DNA of 64,000 nucleotides from Juglans regia (Eukaryota > Streptophyta > Magnoliopsida > Fagales > Juglandaceae), in contig NC_049911.1 in NCBI RefSeq assembly GCF_001411555.2, positions 29,237,044 to 29,301,043 of the forward strand, read 5' to 3'. The stretch's first letter is position 1. Each line of letters starts with the position of its first letter. The notes under the pieces were generated by a model. The model had not been told where the DNA came from and ran no database searches. It saw only the letters and a list, made by a program, of their open reading frames with translations. Positions 11,367-22,628 of this stretch are shown here, in pieces. Position numbers and translations under genes: made by a program.

Positions 11367-14300
11367 ATGGCCTCATCCAATTCCTCTTTTGTTATCCCAA
11401 ACATTACCTCTCTGGTTTCTGTCAGACTAGATGGAACCAATTATCTGAATTGGATTACCCAATTCATTCCTGTGCTTAGAAGCCATGACTTACTAAGCAT
11501 TGTTGATGGGTCAGAAATCTGTCCCTCTCAATATCTTCTTGATTCCAGTGGGAATTCTACTTCTGATCTCAACCCAGCTTACTTGGTTTGGCAGAAGAAA
11601 GATCAATTTATTTTGGCCTGGTTAAACGCCACTCTCAGTGAAAAGATCCTATCCACAGTCTATGGATTAACAACATCCAAAATGGTATGGAGTACATTGG
11701 CTAGCAGATTTGCTCCTCAGTCCAGATCTCGCATTTCCCACCTCAAAAGACAGCTTCAAACATTGCAGCAGGGCACTAAAAACTGCTCTGATTACTTGAT
11801 CCTTGCCAAAAATTGGTCTGACCAGCTCACAGCAGCAGGTAAACCTGTTGATGAGGAAGACTTGATCTCCTATGTCATCGGGGGACTTAATTCCATTTAT
11901 AACCCTTTCATCACATCTCTTAATTTTGCCACTCGAGACAAACCAATTTCATTTGATGATTTTCAAAATGAATTGCTCAATTATGAGCAATTACTTGCAT
12001 CTCAGAACAAGACCCTTCCCAGTGATGGCACACAGTTTGCTTTCTTTACAAACAAACACAAGTTTACCCATGGCAAGAAATCAAAATACCCCACTCAGCA
12101 AGGCAAGCCTTCCAACTATAATCGACCTCCTGCCAGTTCAAACACTAGCAACTTCTCCCTTAAACCACAATCATCCAGCAGCCCCTTCACCTCCACCAAA
12201 TTCCCACCATGCCAAATCTGTGGCAAAAATAACCACCAAGCCCTTGATTGCTATCATAGGATGGATTTTTCTTACCAAGGTCGACATCCACCAGCTCAGT
12301 TGGCAGCTATGGCAGCCCATACTCATGGCACACAAGAAGTTGAACAGCCTTGGTATCTTGACAGTGGTGCCAACAACCATATTACTTCTGAATTGGACAA
12401 CTTGACCCTTCAACAACAGCCTTATCAGGGCAAAGAACAGGTCACAGTGGGCAATGGAGGAGGCCTGCTCATCACCAACACTGGTTCTTCTCTGCTTCTT
12501 AACTCAAACAACAAGTTCCTTTTACACAATATTTTACATTGTCCAAAAGCATCTTCTAATCTTTTATCCATTCAGAAATTTTGCAAAGATAATAACTGTT
12601 ATTTTGAACTCACATCATCTCATTTCTTTGTAAAGGACCTACAGACCAAGGAAACACTTCTTCAAGGGCCGAGTGAAGCTGGACTGTATCCCATGTATCT
12701 CAAGCAGCTGAAAATCAAGAAATCAATTCCTAAAGTTGCTCATATTTCCTCTTTTACTGCATTGCAAGGTGTCAAAGTTCCAATAAACATTTGGCATTCG
12801 AGATTAGCTCATGCCTCTGAATCCACAGTTGCTAGGGTCATTCGAGAAGCTTTGCTTCCTATTTCTGGTCCTGTAAAACAGAATAATTTGTGTGAGTCTT
12901 GTCAAGTTGCTAAGAGTCACAAACTTCCCTTTCCCGAGTCCAATAACAGATCCTCACATCCTCTTGAGTTAATACACTCAGATGTTTGGATCTCTCCAGT
13001 TGCTTCTATAAGTGGATGTAAACTCTATGTTCTATTTATTGATGATTTTTCCAGATTTACCTGGTTGTTTCCTTTGCAATTCAAATCTGATGTGTTTTCT
13101 TGTTTTCTTAAGTTTAAACAACTTGTTGAAACTCAATTTTCTGGAAAAATCAAACAACTTATGACTGACAATGGTGGAGAATACCTCTCTACTAATTTCA
13201 AAAATTTCCTCTCCACCAATGGAATTCTACATAGGCTCACTTGTCCTCATACTTCTGAGAAAAATGGGATTTCAGAGAGAAAACATAGGCATATTACTGA
13301 GACAGGTTTATCACTCTTAGCTCAGTCTCATCTTCCATCCTGCTACTGGGTTGATGCCTTTCTCACTGCTATATATGTCATAAATAGGCTTCCTACACCT
13401 GTCCTTAGCAATCAGTCACCATTCTTCACATTATTTAACAAACCACCAGATTACTCATACCTAAAAACATTTGGTTGTGCATGCTATCCTTTGCTTAGAC
13501 CCTATACCACCCACAAATTAGCCTTTAGAAGCACCAAGTGTGTTTTTCTCGGGTATAGCTCAAATCAGAAGGGATATCGATGCTTGGATTTAAACTCTCA
13601 GAAAGTCTACATCTCCAGACATGTCATCTTTGATGAATTGAATTTTCCTGCTTCTGATACAAGGGCTTCAGCTGCTGCTTCCTCACCCTTGCAGGATATT
13701 TTCCCCTCCTCTGTCAGTGCCTCACAATCAGGTTCTTCCTCTAATCCCTTGCCACCTCATTCAGTTTCTTCCTTTCCTATTATTACACCTCCTGCATTCA
13801 CTGTCCCAACAGATTTCTTTGATACATCACCCTCATCTGTCTCATCTGAACCTATTTTTCCAAATAATACAAGCCCACCTGCTCCACATAATGCTCCCAT
13901 CTCAGAAACACAACCTGATATTCCTCCACCTCCTTTTCATAATGATCTTATCTCTGAAACCCCACCTGTTTCCTCCTCACCTGATCTTCAACTTCCTTCA
14001 CTTAATTCCACTCCTCTCACCACCATAAACCTGCCTACCTCCTCCTCCACTCAAATCATTACACGATCCATGACCAACTCCTCCAAACCTAAACAATTTC
14101 CAGACTACCATCTCTACTACTCCACAAAATATCCTCTCCAAGCTCTCTCTACCATCACCTTACCTTTTGAACCCCAAACCTATAAGGAAGCAGTAAAGAA
14201 CCAGCAATGGCTTGATGCTATGCAGGCTGAATATAATGCCCTCATAGCTAATAAAACATGGACTTTGTGTCCGCGACCTTGCCATAAGAAAGTTGTCAGG

Positions 14301-15767
14301 AATAAGTGGGTGTTTAAACTCAAACAAAAATCAGATGGGAGTATTGATCGCTACAAGGCCAGGTTAGTGGCTAAAGGATTTGATCAAATCCATGGAGTGG
14401 ACTTTCATGAGACATTTAGTCCCGTTATTAAACCAGCCACAATTCGATTGGTACTAGCATTAGCTGTTCATCATGACTGGTTTATCAAACAACTTGACAT
14501 CTCCAATGCCTTTTTACATGGTTTTCTTGAAGAGGAGGTTTACATGGAACAACCTAAAGGATTTGAGGATTCTCATCTTTCTGATCATGTATGCAGATTA
14601 CATAAGTCCATCTATGGACTCAAACAAGCTCCTAGAGCTTGGTTCTTGAGATTGTCACAAGCTTTACTTGCTCTCGGGTTCAATGGCTCCACGGTTGATA
14701 CATCTCTTTTTACATTTCATTTGAACAACATCTCTGTTTATGTGCTTATTTATGTTGATGACATAATAATTGCAAGTAATTCCTCCTCTTCCATTGATCA
14801 TCTTATTGCTCATCTTAGTGCTGAGTTTGCTGTCAAAGACCTTGGTCCTCTCTCTTATTTTCTGGGCATTCAGGTCACAAAAACATCCGAAGGTCTCCAT
14901 CTCAATCAAGGAAAGTATGCTACTGATCTATTGAATCGCACAAGGATGGCTGGTGCTAAACCAGCTTCCACACCTTGCACCACAGGTTCTAAACTTTCCA
15001 AATTTTCAGGGGATCCACTTGATGATCCTACTGAATATAGAACTTTGGTGGGGGCTTTACAGTATCTCACACTTACCAGACCTGATCTATCCTTCAGTGT
15101 GAACCAACTGTGTCAATTCTTACATTGCCCAACCACTGATCATCTAGTAGCAGCTAAGAGAGTGTTGAGGTATCTAAAGGGCACCTTACAGTTTGGTATC
15201 AATTTCAGCAAGGGCTCCTTGCAACTTAATGGTTTTTGTGACTCGGATTGGGCAGGGTCTCCTGATGACAGGAAGTCCACCTCTGGCTATTGTATATATC
15301 TTGGTCCCTGCCTTATTTCTTGGTCAGCCAAGAAGCAACCCGTTGTTGCAAGATCAAGTACAGAAGCAGAATACAGGTTTATGGCATTCACTGTGGCTGA
15401 ACTCTATTGGCTTCGCATGCTCTTGAAGGAGCTGCACATACCATTAACTAGTGCTCCATGTCTATGGGTAGATAATCTTGGTGCTTTGGCTCTATCTTCT
15501 AATCCAATATTTCATGCCCGTACCAAACATATTGAGGTCGATTATCATTTTATCAGAGAGAAGATATTTAACAAAGACATACAAGCAGGTTACATCTCTA
15601 CAGCAGCTCAACCATCAGACATTTTTACAAAGGGTCTCACTTCAGCCAGATTTTTGTTTCTTCGTGACAAGCTGATGGTTCAAGATCTTCCCATCACCTT
15701 GAAGGGGGATGTTAGACATATCAGTTCCGATATATCAGCAGCTCATCAAGATAAATCTGTTACCTAG
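11367..15767 (+). CDS. Copia Gag-Pol polyprotein
   Basis: A single 1466-aa frame encodes all functions for reverse transcription and integration in virus-like particles. The order is Gag (about 1-275), CCHC zinc knuckle (282-295, CQICGKNNHQALDC), aspartic protease (DSG at 332-334), integrase with HHCC (H477, H482, C509, C512) and catalytic D539, D601, E637 (D-x35-E), then a proline/serine-rich linker. Reverse transcriptase (YVDD at 1129-1132) and RNase H (CDSDWAG from 1291) complete it. This PR-IN-RT-RH order defines copia. The frame has no stops or frameshifts, so the element may be autonomous. The stop lies 57 bases inside the 3' LTR, so the last 19 residues or so are LTR-encoded. The ATG at 11367 is the first in frame, 30 bases after the primer-binding site. 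Confidence 0.95.
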   Translation: MASSNSSFVIPNITSLVSVRLDGTNYLNWITQFIPVLRSHDLLSIVDGSEICPSQYLLDSSGNSTSDLNPAYLVWQKKDQFILAWLNATLSEKILSTVYGLTTSKMVWSTLASRFAPQSRSRISHLKRQLQTLQQGTKNCSDYLILAKNWSDQLTAAGKPVDEEDLISYVIGGLNSIYNPFITSLNFATRDKPISFDDFQNELLNYEQLLASQNKTLPSDGTQFAFFTNKHKFTHGKKSKYPTQQGKPSNYNRPPASSNTSNFSLKPQSSSSPFTSTKFPPCQICGKNNHQALDCYHRMDFSYQGRHPPAQLAAMAAHTHGTQEVEQPWYLDSGANNHITSELDNLTLQQQPYQGKEQVTVGNGGGLLITNTGSSLLLNSNNKFLLHNILHCPKASSNLLSIQKFCKDNNCYFELTSSHFFVKDLQTKETLLQGPSEAGLYPMYLKQLKIKKSIPKVAHISSFTALQGVKVPINIWHSRLAHASESTVARVIREALLPISGPVKQNNLCESCQVAKSHKLPFPESNNRSSHPLELIHSDVWISPVASISGCKLYVLFIDDFSRFTWLFPLQFKSDVFSCFLKFKQLVETQFSGKIKQLMTDNGGEYLSTNFKNFLSTNGILHRLTCPHTSEKNGISERKHRHITETGLSLLAQSHLPSCYWVDAFLTAIYVINRLPTPVLSNQSPFFTLFNKPPDYSYLKTFGCACYPLLRPYTTHKLAFRSTKCVFLGYSSNQKGYRCLDLNSQKVYISRHVIFDELNFPASDTRASAAASSPLQDIFPSSVSASQSGSSSNPLPPHSVSSFPIITPPAFTVPTDFFDTSPSSVSSEPIFPNNTSPPAPHNAPISETQPDIPPPPFHNDLISETPPVSSSPDLQLPSLNSTPLTTINLPTSSSTQIITRSMTNSSKPKQFPDYHLYYSTKYPLQALSTITLPFEPQTYKEAVKNQQWLDAMQAEYNALIANKTWTLCPRPCHKKVVRNKWVFKLKQKSDGSIDRYKARLVAKGFDQIHGVDFHETFSPVIKPATIRLVLALAVHHDWFIKQLDISNAFLHGFLEEEVYMEQPKGFEDSHLSDHVCRLHKSIYGLKQAPRAWFLRLSQALLALGFNGSTVDTSLFTFHLNNISVYVLIYVDDIIIASNSSSSIDHLIAHLSAEFAVKDLGPLSYFLGIQVTKTSEGLHLNQGKYATDLLNRTRMAGAKPASTPCTTGSKLSKFSGDPLDDPTEYRTLVGALQYLTLTRPDLSFSVNQLCQFLHCPTTDHLVAAKRVLRYLKGTLQFGINFSKGSLQLNGFCDSDWAGSPDDRKSTSGYCIYLGPCLISWSAKKQPVVARSSTEAEYRFMAFTVAELYWLRMLLKELHIPLTSAPCLWVDNLGALALSSNPIFHARTKHIEVDYHFIREKIFNKDIQAGYISTAAQPSDIFTKGLTSARFLFLRDKLMVQDLPITLKGDVRHISSDISAAHQDKSVT

Positions 15768-15990
15768 TTGTTGTTGTAGTTATCTAGTAAATCACAACAG
15801 ATTTCTGTTAGTATTCTATAGTTATCTAGTTATCTAGTTCTGTTAATAGAGTTATTTAAACATTTGAATTCTTGTATCTATCTAGATAATGTAATTTGAA
15901 TAACTTTGTAATTATCTATATATATGAAAACACTCGAGTAACTGGTTATCAATTTGAGCCAGATTTCATTCTATTTTTATTTTTCTAACT
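15710..15990 (+). repeat. 3' LTR of copia element
   Basis: This direct repeat is preceded by the polypurine tract AAGGGGGA and followed by target duplication GTGTG. It matches the 5' LTR exactly as read. It contains the end and stop codon of the polyprotein. Confidence 0.92.
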
Positions 15991-17470
15991 GTGTGGACCC
16001 ATTACTATCTAAGTTTGTTGCCTTTTCTTTTCAAACATCTAATTGCAAATCAGCATTGACTGAGGGACAATAGCCGCATTGCCCCAAAATTCCAAATCGC
16101 AATGGGATCATTAGCTAATTTGATTACCAACAAAAAAAAAAAAAAAAAATCATCTAAATTGGGAGAAATACAAAATGCGGGCTAATGATCATATTATAAT
16201 TGAATAATAATATACCTATAATTATTTTACAACCAATCAATGCTATTGTGCAATTTCATTAAAAATAATTTCAATTTACATACTTTAGGCAAGAAGATAT
16301 AATTTATTTTGAAAAAGAAAAAGAAAAAGAAAAAAGAGATGGATGATCAAGATCAAACTCTTAAACTATTTTTAGTTTTCTTTAAATGAATAAGTTAAAT
16401 AAGGGAAAAAATTTCTTGCAAATGAATTCGCGCATCAAATCGGAGATCAATACTGACATATAAGATATCCGTTTAATGAAATAGTATAGAATTGAGACGA
16501 AAATAATTTTCGTGAGACAAATTACCTTCTTCTTCTCTTAAAACTTTCATTGTTTTATTTTTCTTTTCAATAAAAAAAATCATGTCAACATCAATACGCA
16601 GATTTGACAAATCAAATCGCTTATACCTAACAAGACTCTTAAATAAAATTTATTGGCCTAAATTGCTGTCTTTATGTCGTTTTGATCTCAAATTTTAAGT
16701 TAGTGAAACTCAAGTCATATTCTAAAACGTCCACATAAAGATATATGAAGTGGTAGTATATTATTATTTTCGTACGTTTTTATTCGTAAGACAATATGTT
16801 TTGGTCATTTATTTACTGTAAATAATATATAAAATATCTATTTTTAAAATCCTAGACAGCACTTGGATATGTTGGTACAAAGGAACTGCAAAAGAGACAA
16901 TAGTGAGAGAAAAATTTAGTTTAAGGAGCGTTATAATGTCGCTTTTCTTAAGATAATATTCGCCCCCACCAATAATGGTATGCACATGGGTTATAAGTGA
17001 ATTTGTCTCCAATATACAATGAAACTCAGAATAAGTCTGTTTGTCTAACTGCGTTATGCACACATGAAATTAGACCCTGAATACTTTCATATTTTGCTAT
17101 TCAACCAAGAAATTAGAAATCTGTTCTTTCGAGAACAAATAAATTCTAACAAGTTCTAACAAGTTTTGAAGAAGTAAAATACTTGGGAGAGAGAGAGAGA
17201 ATTCAAAAATTAAATTATGTCCTGCTCAAATGGCAGGTCAATAGGTCTATTTATAGAGGACCAAAAGTTGTGAACGCAAAGTTATTACTTCTCGTATTTC
17301 TGAAAACTGTTCGGAATAAATATATATTATGTTTGTTGCCATATGACATAATAGTTGGACTTAGTCTAATACTTGCCTTGCGTCCATTTCAATTGGATGG
17401 CACCTCATGAGGCGCACACTTTCGAAGTTTTATTTTCTATTTTCCCAAGCGTTGCAGTGCATGAGAGCCT

Positions 17471-17645
17471 GCATGCCTCTTGGGGAGGCCTCTTCATAAA
17501 TCAACAAAAATGCTTCCTTTGGAAGAGGTGTGGATTCAACCCAATCCCATGGGATGGCTTGGCATGCCTCTTGGAGAGGCCTCTTCATAAATCAACAAAA
17601 ATGCTTCTTTTGGAAGAGGTGTGGATCGAACCCAATCTCATGGAT
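17471..17645. repeat. 91-bp tandem duplication, two copies
   Basis: The unit starting GCATGCCTCTTGG at 17471 recurs at 17562 with few changes; the second copy is slightly shorter. On the minus strand each unit carries a motif like a tRNA/SINE B box (GGGTTGAATCC in one, GGGTTCGATCC in the other). No tRNA fold is evident. Confidence 0.75.
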
Positions 17646-18138
17646 TAAATGGAAAGCCTCAATACTATTAAATTAGCTAAAGTCTTATGGCTTGCAAACA
17701 AACACAAAATAATATAACTCTCATAAACTTTTCATAATTTCTCTCTTTTCAAAATAATTCACAACTTTCAAAATCAATCTAAAAAATATTATTAATAAAT
17801 ATAATATATAATTAATTATTTTAAAAATATTTCTAACGGGATACAACTAAAAATGTAAACGCTTTGCCCTGCTGTAGTGATTGTCTGGGGAGAGAAAAAC
17901 AGCCCACTCAACAAAATGTTTTAATACAGTTTCTGATGTCTAGGAACTGTGGTAGAATTTGAGTGAAAAATCTGAAGTCAGGACATATCGAATATGTGGT
18001 TATTATTATGAGAAATATATAAACTAGAAGGAATGCTTTCATTTTTTATAACAAGTTTGATCGATCAGGAAAGCTATGAAGAGTTTGGAAGACTATCAAT
18101 CTGCCTAACAACCTGATCAAGATCATAATGCTGCTGCA

Positions 18139-18497
18139 GTGGAGGAAACCTGCAACTGCAGAGGCAAGAGCACTAAGAAGAGCGATGGATTTATGTGCTG
18201 ATCTAGGCTTCTCAAAGGTCATATTTGAAGGTGACTGCCAGGAGATTGTGGATGGAGGCTACTAATGCAAATCAAGGGAGTTGGACAGCAGTAAGTCAGT
18301 CCTCTAATCCATGATATCAAGAGTATGATGAAAATCGGATTGTGATGGAATGTATCATTCAACTATAGAGAAACAAATATGGCTGCTCACAAGTTAGTTA
18401 AATTAGTTATTTCTCTACAGAGGAGCACGTGGATGGAAGAGTGCCCTATGCAAATAATGGATGTGATTGTAAAAGAGAGAGCTTGTAATGACTGATG
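18139..18497 (+). pseudogene. RNase H-like (RVT_3-type) domain remnant
   Basis: The plus-strand translation gives TAEARALRRAMDLCADLGF, then KVIFEGDCQEIVDGG. In the same general order it then gives RETNMAAHKL and a tail with ERACND before a stop. These are hallmarks of the plant RNase H-like domain found in LINE-type retroelements and related proteins. The reading is broken by at least two stops (TAA after the DGG segment and a TGA near 18341) and by a frame change between the two blocks. It is a dead fragment, probably from a non-LTR retroelement. Confidence 0.7.
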
Positions 18498-18855
18498 TTT
18501 TATATAAGCAGTGTTGGTTTGCTAAAAAAAAAAGGAAAAGAAAAGGCAACCATCATAACTTTATTATTGAATTTTGGGATCTAATTGTCAATTGAAACAA
18601 AGGAAACAGAGTGTGATACAAAGCCCAGAATGCTTCAACAAGGCAACGGCCCAGGTTATTCAAATCTGGGTCTTTTAACGGAGAGTAATAAATTTGAGGT
18701 GTTTGGCCCACATTGACAACGATGTAAAAAGAGTGTTTTTTTTTTTTTTTAAGTGAAAAATGAGAGTTATTAAATACTTATAAAGTGTGAATGAATTAAT
18801 ATTTTTATCATATTAAAGTATCATGCTATTAAAATTACTTATATTGATATTAAAT

Positions 18856-19072
18856 GGCTCGTTTGGATAGTGAGATGAAATAAGATGATTTTAAATGAAT
18901 TGAATAAAATATTTTTAGAATATCATTTTTTAATATTATTATTGTTTTAAGATTTGAAAAAATTGAATTATTTATTATATTTTGTATGAAAATTTAGAAA
19001 AGTTGTATAATGAGATGAAATGATATAAGATGGGTTGAGAGTGTTTTTGTATCCAAACGAGACCTAAATTTT
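18856..19072. repeat. MITE-like repeat copy, about 217 bp
   Basis: The left end GGCTCGTTTGGATAGTGAGA and the right end ATCCAAACGAGACC are inverse to each other, with GAGATGAAAT motifs inside both ends and an AT-rich body. It is the best-defined member of the dispersed family in this window. Confidence 0.7.
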
Positions 19073-19990
19073 AATGTGTCTATACCTAATAATTTGTGTA
19101 TATATAAGTAAATAATTTTATCGCAATATTCCAATAATTTTTGTATAATTCCTACACTATCTTTCAATTCTTATCCCACTATGATAAAGTGACACTAAGC
19201 ATAAACTTTTGAGTTGTTTTTTAAAAAAGTAAAGAGATGATCCAAAGATTCTTTGATAAAAAGTGACAATTGTAAAATAGATCCTTTGGAAGAATTACTT
19301 AACAACCAGATTCGGATTCTAGAATAAGATTTTATGTTTTCTGAGTGCCACCTATTGGCTATTATGGAGAGTTATAAAGAATATAGAGCTGTTGAAATAC
19401 AAATGCCTTGGTTGAGACCTTTTATCAAACACTTCCTTTTGTCTCTTTAGGTACTACGTGTTGGCGATGTCACAAACGTTCCTTAATTTCTCTTGCAATT
19501 GACTACTGTACTATGAGGATGAAATGAAGAGTAAGAATAACATTTGTGCAATGAACATGAAGTAAAGGAAAAGCGTCCTTAAGCATATTTGAGACCATCA
19601 CACGTATGGAGTTTTTCTACCAAAAGATGATCCCCTTTTTTGTTTTCATGGGGATTCAGTGGGGCATCTAATTCTCTGCTATTCAATGTTTTCCCTCCAA
19701 AGTGGAACCCCGTATTGGGTTCTTCGAAGTAATTCGACATCAATTTTAAAGAATATATATCTGCACTCAACATACATCCTTTCGGCTCTATTAAATTCCT
19801 CCCACATCTTGCTTACAAACTCGGAGCATGCAACGCAGTCACATTTGCTCTTTCCATCTTGGCCTTCCCGTCTGTCTTTGGTCGCTTCTGAAACATGGTA
19901 TAGAATGATAATTGATAGTACTATTTTGTTTTGTTTTCAGTTTAGGAAAGATGTTGGTTAATCAGAAAATGTTGGGATGTTGTTGCACAG

Positions 19991-22502
19991 AATTTTGGGG
20001 AAGCTTCAGCTAAGAGACCCATATCAGTTGGGCCTTGGGGAGGTCAGCAAGGGCTGGCTTGGGACGATGGATTTTACTCAACAGTGAGGCAACTGGTGAT
20101 AACACACGGAGCGGGCATCGACTGCATCCAGATTGAATACGATGAGAGAGGAACCTCAATTTGGTCAGGAAGGCATGGTGGAAATGGAGGCGACAGAACA
20201 AACAAGGTTATTTATACCCTTGCTTGAATAATCACTTGGTACAGAACCCAACATGATCTAGAAAATGTCTGCAACAAGAATAACGATATTCGTAGACCGT
20301 TTTACGACTCGTTTTATAAGTAACTTGCACGAAAGTGTCACTCCATCTCCTTTGTGTTTGATTGATTTATTCGTTCTTCAATTCTTTGTCACTGTATAGA
20401 TCAAGCTTGATTACCCGGACGAGTTCCTAACTTCAATACATGGACACTATGGTGGCTTAAACGACTGGGGACCGGTCTTTATTCGATCGCTTACTTTGGA
20501 GAGCAACAAGAAAACATATGGACCATTTGGTATCGAAACAGGAACATACTTCTCATTCGCAATGACTGGGGGCAAGATTGTTGGGTTCCATGGAAAGAGT
20601 AATTGGTATCTTGATGCGATCGGAGCTTATTTGAGACCGATTGAAAACCAATACACCTCCAAAGCTTTGGCTTATTCGCAAAAGCCTCTTACTAATGGGA
20701 CTGAGAAGGTTGGCTACTCTGTAATACAAACGACTGAAGATGAAAGCATTGGTGTATATCCTATTGCAGTAAGACCAAAGGATGAATTCGGCAACCCTCT
20801 AAAGAAACAAGTCAGTGATCTAGAAAAGAGTGGTGTTGGAACCATGGAAAAGGTATTCATTAAGCAATCTCTCTTACTTTTTCTCTTGAAGTGTTAACTA
20901 CAATTTTTTTTTTTTTTCCTCTCAATTTTTATATGTTGCACGAGAAGAAGATGATCTAATTATTAGGTTAAAGCTTCATTCATTTCAGATGCCTGGTTTT
21001 GAGAAATTAGTGCCATCCAAAGTTGATAGCAATGGCGTGGTGACCTATGGGCCGTGGGGCGGTACTGGTGGGACTATGTTTGACGATAGAATGTATACGG
21101 GCATTAAACGAATTAATTTGTCCCGCAATATGGTTGGAATTGTATGGATCAGAGTTTTGTATGATCGGGATGGGGATGCCATTTGGGGAAGCAAACATGG
21201 AGGCAACGGAGGGTATAGAAATGAAAAGGTACTAAATCAAGCTGGTCTTTATTCCCTGATTATAAGGTAGTATTTTATTGTACATATATATGCGGTACCT
21301 AGCTAGGCTATTTTAGAACTTCAAAACTCCCTCACTTTTTTTTTTTTTAAATCTTTTTTCCAGTTAGTCTTCGATTATCCATCAGAAATCTTGACGCATA
21401 TAGTTGGCTTCTATGGTCCAGTGATGTACATGGGGCCTAATGTTATAAAGTCGCTCACTTTCTATACAAATAAGAGAAAGTATGGGCCATATGGAGAAGA
21501 ACAAGGAGCAAGTTTCACCACCAAACTGAAGGAGGGAAAGATTGTCGGAATCCATGGAAGAGAGGGTTTATTCATAGATGCACTGGGTGTACATGTTATA
21601 GAAGGGAAAGTAATGCCTTCGAATCCTTCTCCTTCCAATGCAATCACGTCTTCTAACGAACCCCCCATTGCAGAGGTAGATAGATATTCATATTCTTCGG
21701 TGGTCTAATCTATAAGCATTTTCTGCATGCCAATATGCATTTATATATATATGATCATGGTTTATATACACAAAGGTTTATAATAGTTTGTTTTTTCTAT
21801 TTCTTCGATTGGGTCCAGATTGCTGGTGGTGTGATAAAAGAACCAGCTCCATGTGGACCAGGTCCATGGGGTGGGGATGGAGGAAGACCATGGGATGATG
21901 GAGTTTTTTCTGGGATTAAGCAGATATATTTGACAAGATCATCAGAAGCCATTTGCTCGATTCAAATTGAGTATGACAGAAATGGACAATCTATTTGGTC
22001 CATTAAGCATGGGGGTAACGGAGGAACCTCCACACATAGGGTACTTAATTCTTATCGATCGATCATTCAATTTCGATCTTTACGATACTTTAAGAATACT
22101 TTTTTTTCTGAAAAAAAAAAAAAAACAAAACAGAACAAGAGAGTTTAGCATCCATTGATAATACTATATTAAACTACGTAATTTTGAGCGCAGCTGCAAT
22201 TGGAGTACCCGCATGAAGTGCTGACTTGCGTATCAGGGTATTATGGTTGCATCGGTAGAGACGAGAGGCCTAAAGTGGTAAGGTCACTAACGTTGTACAC
22301 GAGTCGAGGTAGGTACGGTCCGTATGGGGAGGAAGTAGGGACATATTTCACGTCAACCACGACAGAAGGCAAGGTGGTCGGTTTCCATGGGAGGAGTAGC
22401 TCCTACTTGGATGCCATTGGAGTCCATATGCAACACTGGCTCGGAAGTCAGAAACCTACAGGAAAGTCTTCTCTTTTCAAGTTGATCGATTCTTTGTTCT
22501 GA
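19991..22502 (+). CDS. Jacalin-related lectin, three jacalin domains (first exon not resolved)
   Basis: Sugar-binding protein of the jacalin-related family; with no signal peptide visible and mannose-type domains it is probably cytosolic or nuclear and stress-linked, as inferred from the family. Exons: 19991-20206, 20400-20852, 20989-21228, 21364-21675, 21819-22040, 22194-22502. All join in phase 0 with AG/GT borders and give 583 residues. Each domain is split over two exons. The first half carries GPWGG and ends HGGNGG; the second carries the sugar-loop motif ending LDAIG, IDALG or LDAIG. Domains 1 and 2 are separated by an unusually long linker of about 90 residues, encoded by the end of exon 20400-20852 and the start of the next. 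The frame upstream of 19991 meets a TAG, and CACAG|AAT is a good acceptor. A short exon 1 with the ATG must therefore lie upstream; one option is an ATG directly before a GT near 19896. No internal stop is seen. Confidence 0.88.
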
Positions 22503-22622
22503 AATATAATACTTTTTTAATCATAATGATAATAATTCCTATAATATTATTAAACCATGTCTGATATACATATGCTTCTGTCAGTCTATGTCTAATGTAT
22601 TGTGCTCCCAAAGTCCAAGGTC

Positions 22623-22628
22623 AATAAA
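22623..22628 (+). terminator. Putative poly(A) signal of lectin gene
   Basis: AATAAA lies about 120 bases after the lectin stop codon on the same strand, a typical distance for a plant near-upstream poly(A) signal. Confidence 0.45.

Larger units (their letters stand above)
11045..15990 (+). mobile_element. Full-length Ty1/copia LTR retrotransposon
   Basis: The element is 4946 bp with two 281-bp LTRs that I read as identical (11045-11325 and 15710-15990). They begin TGTTAG and end CTAACT, and a perfect 5-bp target duplication GTGTG flanks the element (11040-11044 and 15991-15995). The primer-binding site TGGTATCAGAGC (complement of the initiator Met tRNA 3' end) starts directly after the left LTR. 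A purine tract, AAGGGGGA, directly precedes the right LTR. A single uninterrupted gag-pol frame fills the interior. Identical LTRs imply a very recent insertion. The Gag start resembles the Ale/Retrofit lineage, but that assignment is tentative. Confidence 0.95.
15996..19990. other. Intergenic; repeats and a decayed RNase H-like fragment
   Basis: This AT-rich stretch lies between the copia element and the lectin coding exons. It contains a 91-bp tandem duplication (17471-17645), an RNase H-like remnant (about 18139-18497) and a MITE-like copy (18856-19072). The unresolved first exon and promoter of the lectin gene should lie in its last few hundred bases. Confidence 0.55.

Noticed and set aside
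11872..15675. Several open frames in other frames and on the minus strand across the copia interior
   Set aside because: They overlap the 1466-aa polyprotein, show no domain resemblance and have composition typical of frame-shifted translations.
17562..17700. Possible tRNA gene on the minus strand around the B-box-like motif
   Set aside because: No acceptor stem or anticodon arm can be folded by eye and there is no good A box; at most it is a SINE remnant.
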